A stretch of 64,000 bases of DNA from Candidatus Magnetocorallium paracelense (GTDB lineage Bacteria; Nitrospirota; Thermodesulfovibrionia; Thermodesulfovibrionales; Magnetobacteriaceae), in NCBI GenBank assembly GCA_029001845.1, contig JAREWP010000101.1:62001-126000 (forward strand), written 5' to 3'. A program made the translations under genes and the position numbers. The notes below the pieces were generated by a model. It was not told the DNA's origin. It saw only the letters and a program-made list of their open reading frames with translations, and ran no database searches. Shown one piece after another: positions 34,362-42,820 of this stretch (position 1 is the stretch's first letter; the number at the start of each line of letters is the position of its first letter).

Positions 34362-35072
34362 TCATCTTCCCCCTTCCAGATAAGCGGCCCTGATTTCCGG
34401 GTTATTCAGCAGTTCCTCTCCCGTACCGGTAAGAGTAATAATTCCATTGACCAAAACGAATCCCCTGTGAGCAAGATGCAGTGCATGGTAAGCATTTTGC
34501 TCGACCAATAGGATTGAAATTTTTTCGGTTTCATTAATCTCTCTGATCGCCTTAAAAATCTGCTTAACAAGTAAAGGCGCAAGACCTAGTGAAGGTTCAT
34601 CCAGTAACAGGAGGCGAGGGCGACTTATTAAGGCCCTTGCAAGGGCAAGCATCTGCTGTTCTCCTCCTGACATGGTGCCTCCCTGTTGATGCATCCTCTC
34701 TTTTAAACGAGGGAAAAGAGTAAAAATTCTGTCAACCTCTCTATTAAAGCACTCTTTGTCTCTGGCTCCGATTTGTAAATTCTCTAAAACCGTCATATGA
34801 GGGAAGATTCGCCTGCCTTCCGGTGCATGGGAAATTCCTGACCGAATGATCTCATAGGTCGAAAGACGGGTAATATCTCTATTATTATAAAGTATCTCTC
34901 CTGCTTTGGCATGGGGATTACCGCAAATCGTCATTAAGAGAGTAGATTTACCTGCGCCGTTAGAGCCGATAAGAGCAACAATTTCACCTTCCATCACCTC
35001 CAGACTCACACCGTGAAGAACGGGAATGCGACCGTAATAGGTATGGACTCCTGAAAGAGAAAGTATATTTAT
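34362..35072 (-). CDS. livF: LIV transporter ATPase LivF (probable AUA start)
   Basis: ABC ATPase with Walker A GSNGAGKST, signature TMSGGEQQMLALARAL, Walker B RLLLLDEPSLGL and switch EQN. The normal LivF N-terminus (INILSLSGVHTYYGRIPVLHG) is encoded upstream of the first regular start, GTG at 35009. Directly before it stands AAGGAG (35079-35084), 6 nt, then ATA at 35070-35072. There is no ATG, GTG or TTG at that point, so either AUA initiates or an ATG was mutated and a shortened protein starts at 35009. From AUA the protein is 236 residues, the usual LivF length. A repeat abuts the ribosome site. Confidence 0.87.
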   Translation of the reverse strand: MNILSLSGVHTYYGRIPVLHGVSLEVMEGEIVALIGSNGAGKSTLLMTICGNPHAKAGEILYNNRDITRLSTYEIIRSGISHAPEGRRIFPHMTVLENLQIGARDKECFNREVDRIFTLFPRLKERMHQQGGTMSGGEQQMLALARALISRPRLLLLDEPSLGLAPLLVKQIFKAIREINETEKISILLVEQNAYHALHLAHRGFVLVNGIITLTGTGEELLNNPEIRAAYLEGGR

Positions 35073-35089
35073 TTTCTTCTCCTTAAAAA

Positions 35090-35182
35090 AACATTCATCT
35101 GTCAGCCATCAGCCTTTTAATTTTTTAAAAAAGCATTCAGCAGCTGAAGGCTGACCGCTGATAGCTGACTGCTGTTTTTAGT
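35090..35182. repeat. Inverted-repeat filler between livG and livF
   Basis: The words CATTCATCTGTCAGCCATCAG and GCTGATAGCTGACTGCTG form an imperfect inverted repeat in the gap just upstream of the livF ribosome site. It is of the same make-up as the elements at 34218 and 47646. Confidence 0.55.
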
Positions 35183-35986
35183 TCATTCCTCTTCACCAAG
35201 ATAGGCAGCTATAACGGCAGGATTTTCTCTTATGCTTTCAGGAGGGCCCTCTGCTATTTTTTTGCCGTAATCCAGAACAACGATATAATCGGAGATACCC
35301 ATTACAACACTCATATCGTGTTCAATCAATAATATCCCAACTCTGTGATTCTCTTTGATAAACAATAAAAGCTCACAGAGATCCGATGATTCCGCCGGAT
35401 TAAGTCCCGCTGCCGGTTCATCGAGACAGAGAAGAACCGGTTCCATGCACATCGCCCTTGTAATTTCCAGTTTCCGCTGCGCTCCATATGAGAGATTCCC
35501 GGCCGGCAGATCAGCATATTCAACAAGATCAGTTCTGGTGAGCCAGTATTTCGCCAGCTCGATGACTTCTTTCTCCTTGTTTTTATAACTTCTAAATCCC
35601 ATCAGTCCGCCCACTGTGAACCATGAGGCCCTCATTAAAGCATTGTGCTGCGCGACAACAAGATTTTCAAGTACGGACATATTTGGAAAGAGTCTGATAT
35701 TCTGGAATGTTCTTGCAACTTTTGCTTTTTGAGCGATTCTGAAATCTTTCATACGCTGAAGATCAAAACGCTTCTCTCCATGGTATAGCAGCATGATACC
35801 TGAGAGAGGCCGATAAAAACCTGTCAGGCAGTTAAAAACAGTTGTTTTCCCGGCGCCATTAGGGCCGATAATGGCGGTTATGTTTTTGTTGTAGGCATTA
35901 AAAGATACATCATCAACAGCCAGTAATCCGCTAAATGCCATTGATAATCGGTCGACTTTAAGTAACAACGGTTCTGTATTCGCCAT
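35183..35986 (-). CDS. livG: LIV transporter ATPase LivG
   Basis: 267-residue ABC ATPase. LSMAFSGLLAVDDVSF, Walker A GPNGAGKTT, the family insertion with ARTFQNIRLFPNMSV, signature NLSYGAQRKLEITRA, Walker B VLLCLDEPAAGLNP, EHDM switch. It pairs with LivF as the second nucleotide-binding subunit of the branched-chain amino acid importer. The ATG start is clear. A 266-bp gap with an inverted-repeat element separates it from livM upstream. Confidence 0.95.
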   Translation of the reverse strand: MANTEPLLLKVDRLSMAFSGLLAVDDVSFNAYNKNITAIIGPNGAGKTTVFNCLTGFYRPLSGIMLLYHGEKRFDLQRMKDFRIAQKAKVARTFQNIRLFPNMSVLENLVVAQHNALMRASWFTVGGLMGFRSYKNKEKEVIELAKYWLTRTDLVEYADLPAGNLSYGAQRKLEITRAMCMEPVLLCLDEPAAGLNPAESSDLCELLLFIKENHRVGILLIEHDMSVVMGISDYIVVLDYGKKIAEGPPESIRENPAVIAAYLGEEE

Positions 35987-36132
35987 CTTTTAATAATCGA
36001 TTTTGGTCGGCGGCATGGACAAACTCGTTCAGTGCTGCTTTCCTCGCTTGCAAGATACAGCAGCCGTGGCGCGGACAAACAAGTTTATTCATGCCACCCA
36101 ATCCGATTTAAACAGTTTTTATGTCAAAACCA

Positions 36133-36240
36133 TTAACTTAAGGGGTGAAGCGCCTTCCGACGGAAGCGGGGTATGTTTGAGAAAGCGCAGCCTTCGAGTT
36201 TAGCCGCTGAAGGCGGGAGGTGCTTCACCCCTTAAGTTAA
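36133..36240. repeat. 108-bp element with perfect 19-bp terminal inverted repeats
   Basis: TTAACTTAAGGGGTGAAGC (36133-36151) is exactly inverted at 36222-36240. Inside are two smaller hairpins (CTTCC/GGAAG and GCCTTC/GAAGGC) and a GTTTGAG...CGAGTTT core, also found in the loops at 25343 and 28528. No ORF or transposase is present: a MITE- or REP-like element between livM and livG. Confidence 0.8.
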
Positions 36241-36252
36241 CGACATTGGCTC

Positions 36253-37527
36253 TTATGTATGAAGCCTTACTGTGGGGGCTCGATGGGAAATAAGCCCCTT
36301 TGGTTTCCATATCATGATAGCTACCATTAAAGCGCCAAAGACTAACATACGAAATTCTTCAAGTTCACGAAAAAACTCAGTCGCTCCGATTAACACGATC
36401 GAGGCTATGACAACACCGATCTGACTCCCCATTCCTCCAAGTACGACAATTGCCAAAATGATTGCAGATTCGGTAAATGTAAAGCTTTCCGGGCTGATGA
36501 AGCCCTGACGGGAAGCAAAAAAAGAACCGGCGAATCCGGCGAACATCGCCCCTAAAGCAAAGGCTGTAAGCTTTGTATTCGTTGGATTGATACCAATCGA
36601 TCGACAGGCTGTTTCATCCTCTCTCAAAGCCTCCCATGCTCTTCCTATTGGCAGTTTTCTTAATCTGATAACAAAGAGATTGGTGATGAACGCCATAAGA
36701 AGAATCAGATAGTAAAGAAAGATAATACGATGAAGGGAAGAGTATTCAATAGAGAAGAAGGTATGAAACGATGCTGTTCCTTCCGGCGGAATTCTCTTAA
36801 ATTCAAGGCCAAAAAAAGCGGGTCGCGGTATTCCCGATATCCCGTCCGGTCCTCCTGTAAACTGATACCAGTTCAAAAGTATCACTCTGATAATTTCACC
36901 GAACCCCAGAGTAACGATAGCCAGATAATCACCCCTGAGACGTAGTACCGGAAATCCCAGAATTACCCCGAACATGGCGGCAAACAAACCGGCGAAAGGC
37001 AGACATACCCAAAATGAGAGATCATGATAATGGGCAAGTAATGCAAAGGAATAGGAACCTACTGCATAGAAAGCGACATAACCGAGATCCAGTAAACCGG
37101 CAAGACCGACTACGATATTCAAACCCCATCCCAACATTATATATGTTAAGACAAGAGTGGCGATGTCAATAACATAGCGATCTGAAAAAGGTAAAAGAGG
37201 TAATAGAATGGCTGTTAATACAAGGATTACTGTTGTGAGAATCTTTACTGTACCACCGATTTTTGTAATGTTGTCCGCCACACCTTGGAAATAACTCCCT
37301 TTGTTATTGATGAGGCCTGTGCAAAAAACAAAGAAGAGACGCCCGAAAAAAGCAGCGATTACAGATAGAATGACCCATGACCAACGGGTCTCGATCCCGA
37401 GTTTTCCGGGTTGCTGAACAGTGCGAACACCAAATAAAAGAACTGTAAGTGCAAACGTAATCAGTGCTGTTAACAGAGCATCTTTCAATTCCTTATTGAA
37501 GTTGTTTTGTTTTTGCCGTTGAATCAC
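36253..37527 (-). CDS. livM: LIV transporter permease LivM
   Basis: 424 residues with about ten hydrophobic segments. The core has LGWGLNIVVGLAGLLDLGYVAFYAVGSY-type signature parts (about 150-177), GFPVLRLRGDYLAIVTLGFGEI, and GRAWEALREDETACRSIGIN (the EAA-like ATPase contact). The N-terminal ~130 residues form extra membrane helices, as in longer LivM proteins. It lies 8 bp from livH, so they are co-translated partners of the transmembrane dimer. Confidence 0.94.
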   Translation of the reverse strand: MIQRQKQNNFNKELKDALLTALITFALTVLLFGVRTVQQPGKLGIETRWSWVILSVIAAFFGRLFFVFCTGLINNKGSYFQGVADNITKIGGTVKILTTVILVLTAILLPLLPFSDRYVIDIATLVLTYIMLGWGLNIVVGLAGLLDLGYVAFYAVGSYSFALLAHYHDLSFWVCLPFAGLFAAMFGVILGFPVLRLRGDYLAIVTLGFGEIIRVILLNWYQFTGGPDGISGIPRPAFFGLEFKRIPPEGTASFHTFFSIEYSSLHRIIFLYYLILLMAFITNLFVIRLRKLPIGRAWEALREDETACRSIGINPTNTKLTAFALGAMFAGFAGSFFASRQGFISPESFTFTESAIILAIVVLGGMGSQIGVVIASIVLIGATEFFRELEEFRMLVFGALMVAIMIWKPKGLISHRAPTVRLHT

Positions 37528-37535
37528 CTGCTTCC

Positions 37536-38450
37536 TTACACTTTCTCTATCTCAGGTCTGCCCAAAAGGCCTGTGGGACGAAAAATAAGAACCAGCACAA
37601 GAATTGAAAATGCTGCGACATCTTTGTATTCGATAGAGAAGTATGCCGACCAAAAAACTTCTATAAGGCCGATTAATAAACCACCCAGTAAAGCCCCGGG
37701 TAATGAACCGATTCCCCCCAGGACAGCAGCTGTAAAGGCTTTAATGCCGACCAGAAAGCCAATAAAGAAGTCTACGACGCCATAATACAAAAGATATAAG
37801 AAACCCGCCACAGAAGCTAAGGCCGCTCCGATAATAAATGTAACCGATATTGTGGTGTCAACATTTATTCCGACCAGTTCGGCCATAACTCTATCCTGCG
37901 CACAGGCGCGTTGTTCCCGTCCCAATTGAGTTTTATATATAATAAAAGAAAAGAGGATCACAATAATTGTCGTCGTTATGATAATGATGATCTGCAGAAA
38001 ACTCAAAACAACAGTGTAGTCTCCGTCATCTATTAGTGTAAAACCTCCGGTAATCATCGGTTGAAGGGGCTTCACTCTGGCTCCTTGAAGTAATTGCATA
38101 TAATTTTGTAAAAATATGGACATTCCGATCGCTGATATGAGAGGCGCCAGTCGAAATGATTTTCTTAACGGTCTGTATGCGATACGTTCGATCGCCAATC
38201 CGTAAAGGGAAGTGAAGACCATAGCCATAACCAGGACAATTATCAGAACAGCAGGCAGCCATGAAAGACCGAAACTATTCAATAGTAAAACTACAATGAG
38301 TGAAATAAAGGCCCCTATCATAAAAATTTCGCCATGAGCGAAGTTTATCATGCCGATAATGCCGTAAACCATTGAATATCCAATAGCAATAAGACCATAG
38401 ATCGCACCAAGTGTCAGACCGTTAATTAATTGTTGAATAAAATATTCCAT
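37536..38450 (-). CDS. livH: LIV transporter permease LivH
   Basis: 304 residues from ATG 38450: MEYFIQQLINGLTLGAIYGLIAIG, MVYGIIGMINFAHGEIFMIGAF and REQRACAQDRVMAELVGIN are LivH hallmarks. A TTG 42 bp upstream is in frame but overlaps the promoter (TGGTATAAT at 38469-38477), so the internal ATG is chosen although no strong ribosome site precedes it. It is the first gene of the minus-strand livHMGFK operon. Confidence 0.93.
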   Translation of the reverse strand: MEYFIQQLINGLTLGAIYGLIAIGYSMVYGIIGMINFAHGEIFMIGAFISLIVVLLLNSFGLSWLPAVLIIVLVMAMVFTSLYGLAIERIAYRPLRKSFRLAPLISAIGMSIFLQNYMQLLQGARVKPLQPMITGGFTLIDDGDYTVVLSFLQIIIIITTTIIVILFSFIIYKTQLGREQRACAQDRVMAELVGINVDTTISVTFIIGAALASVAGFLYLLYYGVVDFFIGFLVGIKAFTAAVLGGIGSLPGALLGGLLIGLIEVFWSAYFSIEYKDVAAFSILVLVLIFRPTGLLGRPEIEKV

Positions 38451-38468
38451 TTTTAATAAATTGTGGTT

Positions 38469-38477
38469 ATTATACCA
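38469..38477 (-). promoter_or_regulatory. Extended -10 promoter of the liv operon
   Basis: TGGTATAAT on the minus strand, about 19 bp before the livH ATG. Transcription would start very close to the coding region, giving a leader of about 10-12 nt. No convincing -35. Confidence 0.5.
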
Positions 38478-38551
38478 TATAGATCGCCTCAACAGACAGG
38501 GACGGAGACGTCTGAAAATCTGACTTTTTGTCGTTGATCGGAATCAGGTTA

Positions 38552-38560
38552 TGCTATAAT
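38552..38560 (+). promoter_or_regulatory. Extended -10 promoter toward 38827
   Basis: TGCTATAAT on the plus strand, with TTGATC upstream at 15-bp spacing. It would drive the HAMP-GAF-hemerythrin gene with a leader of about 260 nt that includes the repeat at 38660-38765. Confidence 0.5.
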
Positions 38561-38659
38561 GTTACGTAAATATCCGGTGATTTGAGTCTTGTTTTTCTTT
38601 TTCACCTATATCGGTAGAAAGCTGTGACCCTTTGTAAGGAAATCTATTATAAGGAACCC

Positions 38660-38765
38660 TAGGACAGGCGTCTCGCCTGTTCTTTCTGCAAGCGGAATCG
38701 CAAACTGCCGCTAATGGAGCCGCGTTCGTTGTACTGAAACGGACAGGCGGGACGCCTGTCCTACA
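38660..38765. repeat. GGACAGGCG double-hairpin repeat
   Basis: It begins with GACAGGCG-TCT-CGCCTGTT and ends with GACAGGCG-GGA-CGCCTGTC, two tight hairpins in the same orientation about 90 bp apart. There is no coding potential. Words of this type are common intergenic repeats in many genomes. Confidence 0.7.
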
Positions 38766-38826
38766 TACCGAAATTTCTCTATGGTGATCTGAAAGAGAAA
38801 AGTCCGTCTAAAGAACATTAATTATT

Positions 38827-40506
38827 ATGAGTAACGATAGTATAAGCAGGCGTTTTAATCGCTCTATTATCAGGATAGTTATCGGCTTATTGCTGCTCTT
38901 TTCCGTTAGTGTCGTTATTTATGGCGTTAAGAAGATGAATTTGCAGTTGAATAACAAAATGAATTACGCCTTAAAGCTTGCTCAAACGAGTCTGCCCAGA
39001 GCTCTTTGGAATATGGACACCAAATCTGTAGATGAAATACTGAGCGCCCTTTTCCTGGATATGGATGTCGTTTACCTTTCTCTTAGCGTAGAGGGAGAAA
39101 TTACTTATGAAAAAGTACGTCAGGGCTTCGGGGAGAGTAACTTCGCCTTTTTTCAAAGCTCATCCGATTTTTTGTGGGCTGAGGATCGGATACTTCACCG
39201 TAACAAAGAAATTGGCAATGTGAGGATCGTTCTTTCTAAGGATTCCTTTAAGAGTGAGCTGAATAACCAACTTATGGCCGTTATTGTAATGGCCCTCATT
39301 CTTATTGGAGTTATCACTGTACGATCCATGACAATTTCTCGAAAATTAATCTTTCACCCCCTTGCAGGGCTGGAACGTTCGGCTTCGTCTATTGCAGGTG
39401 GAAATCTGGATGCCCAAATTATTTGTGAGGGTGATGATGAAATAGGAAAGCTGGGGCGTTCGTTCAATACGATGCGAGAATCTGTTAAAAAGTTGGTTAC
39501 CGATCTAAATTCAGTTAACGAAGAGCTGGAGCAACGAGTCGAAATGCGTACTGCCGAGCTCTTAAAATCGACGGAGGAGTTAAAAAGGGCGAAAGAGGAA
39601 GCAGAGACCTCAGGTCGATATAAAACCGCATTGAACGAACTTTCCGATATCCTACACAGCGGTAATGAGATACAGGAAATGGCAGGGAATTTATCGAGAT
39701 ATATAGCCGAGTTTTTGAAATTGCCTTTAATCGGCTTTTTCGTAAAAACCAGCGGCAAATCCTTTAGTCGAGCAGCCGATTTCGGATATTATAAAAAAGA
39801 GGGTCTGCCGGATTCTTTTGAATTCGGCTCAGGCATGATAGGGCAGGTTGCTAAAGAGAGGAAGCCTATTATGCTAAAAGATATACCTGAGTACGCCAGA
39901 ATTTCATTTGGTTTCGGAGAAGTTAGCCCCCGTGTTATATATATATATCCACTTGTATACGACGATCAAACGATCGCTGTCCTTGAACTGGGTAACTTTA
40001 ATGATTTTTCGGAAACGGAGCTTGAGTGGATAAAGGAGGCTGCTAAAAATGTGACACTGGCTTTGCAGACGATTTTGTCTATATCGGAACTTAAGGAGAT
40101 AATGCAGTTGGAGTGGGACGAAAGCTATGATGTGGGAATTTCGGAGTTCAATGCTCAGCATAAAAGACTTATTATCTATGTAAATTCTTTGTTCGATGCA
40201 ATCAACCAAAAAGAAAACGATCAGGCAATCGGCGCCGTTCTTAATGGCCTTACGGAGTATACGAAAACACATTTCGCAGCCGAGGAAAATCTCATGGAAA
40301 AATATGGCTATCCCGATTATGAATCCCATAAAGAGGAGCACAACACTCTGGCTTCTGAGGTGATTGAGATATATAACAGGTTTGATTCCGGCGAGAAAAT
40401 TAATCTTGCCACATTGCTTATTTTTTTGGTTAACTGGCTTAAGGAACATATAAAAAAAACGGATAAAAGGTATGGACCCTATTTAAATCGAAAAGGAATC
40501 ACTTAA
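38827..40506 (+). CDS. Membrane sensor: TM-periplasmic-TM-HAMP-GAF-hemerythrin, no known output domain
   Basis: 559 residues. TM1 (about 14-34), a short periplasmic domain (35-145), TM2 (about 150-170), HAMP (to about 225), a coil (EELEQRVEMRTAELLKSTEEL), a GAF domain (about 265-420) and a complete bacteriohemerythrin domain (428-559) with H445, H482-X3-E486, H501-X3-H505 and H541-X4-D546. No kinase, methyl-accepting, GGDEF or phosphatase module follows. It could modulate a partner through the coil or GAF, or buffer O2/NO. It is divergent from the liv operon and upstream of two binding-protein genes and a diguanylate cyclase. Confidence 0.9.
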   Translation: MSNDSISRRFNRSIIRIVIGLLLLFSVSVVIYGVKKMNLQLNNKMNYALKLAQTSLPRALWNMDTKSVDEILSALFLDMDVVYLSLSVEGEITYEKVRQGFGESNFAFFQSSSDFLWAEDRILHRNKEIGNVRIVLSKDSFKSELNNQLMAVIVMALILIGVITVRSMTISRKLIFHPLAGLERSASSIAGGNLDAQIICEGDDEIGKLGRSFNTMRESVKKLVTDLNSVNEELEQRVEMRTAELLKSTEELKRAKEEAETSGRYKTALNELSDILHSGNEIQEMAGNLSRYIAEFLKLPLIGFFVKTSGKSFSRAADFGYYKKEGLPDSFEFGSGMIGQVAKERKPIMLKDIPEYARISFGFGEVSPRVIYIYPLVYDDQTIAVLELGNFNDFSETELEWIKEAAKNVTLALQTILSISELKEIMQLEWDESYDVGISEFNAQHKRLIIYVNSLFDAINQKENDQAIGAVLNGLTEYTKTHFAAEENLMEKYGYPDYESHKEEHNTLASEVIEIYNRFDSGEKINLATLLIFLVNWLKEHIKKTDKRYGPYLNRKGIT

Positions 40507-40591
40507 TTCTGAGTGAGAATTATACATTACGTTGCATTCAGCAGCGGAAAATTTCTATTATTCATCATAATAGTCTAAAAGGAGTCGTTTT

Positions 40592-41746
40592 ATGAAAAAT
40601 TATTTTTTGTTTTTTCTTGTTTTTCTTTTATCTGTCAGTGTAGCGGAATCCAAAGAAATCAGAGTGGGAATGACAACGGCCTTAAGCGGTCCTGCCGGGG
40701 CATTGGGGCAGGGGATGAAACAGGGGATAGAGGCTTACTTTCATAAAATTAATCAAGCAGGAGGGGTTAATAATAAGACATTGAGTCTTATTGCACTTGA
40801 TGATGGTTATGAACCTTCTCTTGCTGCACCGAATATGAGACAGTTAATCGACAAAGAGGATGTGATTGCAGTTATCGGGAATGTGGGTACGCCGACGGCC
40901 ATTGTCACAGTACCCATTGCCAACGAGAAAAAAACTCTTTTTTTCGGAGCATTTACCGGCGCCGGAGTTTTAAGAAATCAACCGCCTGACAGATATATCG
41001 TCAATTACCGTGCAAGCTATTCCGAAGAAACGGCTGCGATGATTAACGGTTTGCTGAATGCAGGTATCAAGCCTGATGAAATTGCTTTTTTTACACAAAA
41101 CGACGGTTATGGTGACGCGGGCTATGAAGGCGCTTTGGCCGCTCTGAAAGCAAGGGGATTCGATAATGCAGAGAAACTGGCTCATGGCAGGTACACTCGT
41201 AATACTCTTAATGTGGAGGATGGTCTGGCTTCTGTTTTGGACGCCGCTGTTGAGCCAAAGGCGATTATTTTGGTAGGCGCCTATGGCCCGTGCGCTAAAT
41301 TTATAAAAATGGCTAAAGAAGATTTTCCCGATGCTTTCTTTCTCAATGTTTCTTTTGTGGGCAGCCTGGCCCTTGCCAAAGAGCTTGGACCGGCAGGTGA
41401 AAGTGTCATCGTAACACAGGTGGTACCCCATTTTAACTCTGACCTGCCCGGCGTGAGTGAGTACAGAGAAGCACTTTCCAATTTTCAGGTGTCCGTCGAA
41501 CCTGGTTTTGTATCGTTGGAAGGATATCTTGTGGCAAAGATTTTCGTAACAGCATTGAATAAGGTTGGTTCGAATCTTACAAGAGAGAGCATTGTCGATG
41601 CTTTGGAAAGTCTTAAGAATCTTGATATAGGCATTAACAATCCGGTACGTTTTAGTAAAACAGAACATCAGGGAAGCCATAAGGTGTGGCCGACTATAAT
41701 TAAAAACGGGAAATATGAAACTCTGAAATGGTCGGATTTGAAATAA
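40592..41746 (+). CDS. Type I periplasmic binding protein (LivK-like, orphan)
   Basis: 384 residues, cleavable signal (MKNYFLFFLVFLLSVSVAES). IRVGMTTALSGPAGALGQGM and the fold match ABC branched-chain-type binding proteins, but YRASYSEETAAMINGLL and GVLRNQPPDRYIVNYR place it nearer the sensory subclass that often stands beside GGDEF or kinase genes (from memory of the family). AAGGAG precedes the ATG. No permease genes adjoin; the next two genes are another binding protein and a periplasmic-sensing diguanylate cyclase. Confidence 0.87.
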   Translation: MKNYFLFFLVFLLSVSVAESKEIRVGMTTALSGPAGALGQGMKQGIEAYFHKINQAGGVNNKTLSLIALDDGYEPSLAAPNMRQLIDKEDVIAVIGNVGTPTAIVTVPIANEKKTLFFGAFTGAGVLRNQPPDRYIVNYRASYSEETAAMINGLLNAGIKPDEIAFFTQNDGYGDAGYEGALAALKARGFDNAEKLAHGRYTRNTLNVEDGLASVLDAAVEPKAIILVGAYGPCAKFIKMAKEDFPDAFFLNVSFVGSLALAKELGPAGESVIVTQVVPHFNSDLPGVSEYREALSNFQVSVEPGFVSLEGYLVAKIFVTALNKVGSNLTRESIVDALESLKNLDIGINNPVRFSKTEHQGSHKVWPTIIKNGKYETLKWSDLK

Positions 41747-41821
41747 TACGAGATTTGTTTTGACTGTTTTGTCTCGATAACAGACAACAGCGCATCTGTT
41801 GCCGTAGGTTATTCAAATAGT

Positions 41822-42814
41822 ATGTTTAGACTGTATTCGATTCTAATTAAAAAACTAACTCCACATTATCTTTTTATTTGTATTTCTTTTTTATCTCTCT
41901 TTATCTGCGGCTGTTCAAAAACCCCTGATAATCCTTTAAAAATAGGAAGCAATATCTGGATCGGTTATGAGGGGTTTTATCTGGCCAGTGACTTAAATCT
42001 TTTTGAAGACATCTCTGTAAACCTGATAACTTATCCTTCCAATACAGAAGTGATGCGAGCATACAGGCAGGGAGGCATCGATTTAGCCTGTCTTACCATG
42101 GATGAAGCGCTGCTACTTGCGCAGCATGAAATGAGCTTTAAAGTTGTTCTAATCCTGGATTTTTCCCATGGAGGCGATGTGATCCTCGGCAGAGGGAATA
42201 TTAAAAGAATGACTGACTTAAAGGGAAAACCTGTTGGTGTCGAAAATACAGCCCTCGGTGCTTTAATGCTTGCACGCGCTTTGGAAATATATGAAATGAA
42301 AAATGATGAAATAACAGTCATTCCTCTTGGTGTGAATGACCATGAAAGTGCTTTTAATGATAATATTATTGACGGTGTCGTTACTTTTGAACCTGTTTTG
42401 TCTAAACTTCTTTCCAAGGGAGCAAATGTTCTGTTTGACAGTACACAAATTCCCGGAGAGATTATCGATGTGCTCATTGTAAGAACAGAAGTTCTAAATC
42501 ACAGGTACGATGAGTTGAGAAAACTACTGGATGGTTGGTTTAAAGCGCTCGACTATCTGTTAATCGATAACCCTCAAAAAGCTGCTACCCTTGCATCAGA
42601 GAGGAAGGGCATCGATTCGGAGCAGTTTTTATCTTCTCTTGAGGGCATCCACCTGCCTGATGCGAATGAGAATCTTCTTTTTTTTGCCGGCAAAAAAGCG
42701 TTGTTTGTGCAACGAATTTCTAAGTTGCAGTCCATAATGATGAAAAACGATCTTTTACAAAAGCAGATCGATCCGCTTTCAATTTTGGATTCCAGGTTGT
42801 TAAAGCCCAGGTAG
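41822..42814 (+). CDS. NMT1/SsuA-like substrate-binding lipoprotein (orphan)
   Basis: 330 residues with a lipoprotein signal ending in the lipobox LFIC-GC, so the mature protein is anchored by Cys. IGSNIWIGYEGFYLASDLNLF, SNTEVMRAYRQGGIDLACLTMDEA and DLKGKPVGVENTALGALML are typical of nitrate/sulfonate/thiamine-precursor binding proteins. No transporter subunits accompany it. Only 6 bp separate it from the large diguanylate cyclase, implying one transcript and a ligand-presenting role (inference). Confidence 0.88.
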   Translation: MFRLYSILIKKLTPHYLFICISFLSLFICGCSKTPDNPLKIGSNIWIGYEGFYLASDLNLFEDISVNLITYPSNTEVMRAYRQGGIDLACLTMDEALLLAQHEMSFKVVLILDFSHGGDVILGRGNIKRMTDLKGKPVGVENTALGALMLARALEIYEMKNDEITVIPLGVNDHESAFNDNIIDGVVTFEPVLSKLLSKGANVLFDSTQIPGEIIDVLIVRTEVLNHRYDELRKLLDGWFKALDYLLIDNPQKAATLASERKGIDSEQFLSSLEGIHLPDANENLLFFAGKKALFVQRISKLQSIMMKNDLLQKQIDPLSILDSRLLKPR

Positions 42815-42820
42815 CAAGCA

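Noticed and set aside
36003-36203. A 66-residue ORF between livM and livG
   Set aside because: It has no ribosome site and overlaps the 108-bp inverted-repeat element.
41560-41580. TTCGAATC word resembling a tRNA T-loop
   Set aside because: It is inside a coding region and no cloverleaf can be formed around it.
40970-41680. A 236-residue minus-strand ORF
   Set aside because: It mirrors the LivK-like binding protein on the plus strand; the plus-strand protein has a signal peptide and full fold.
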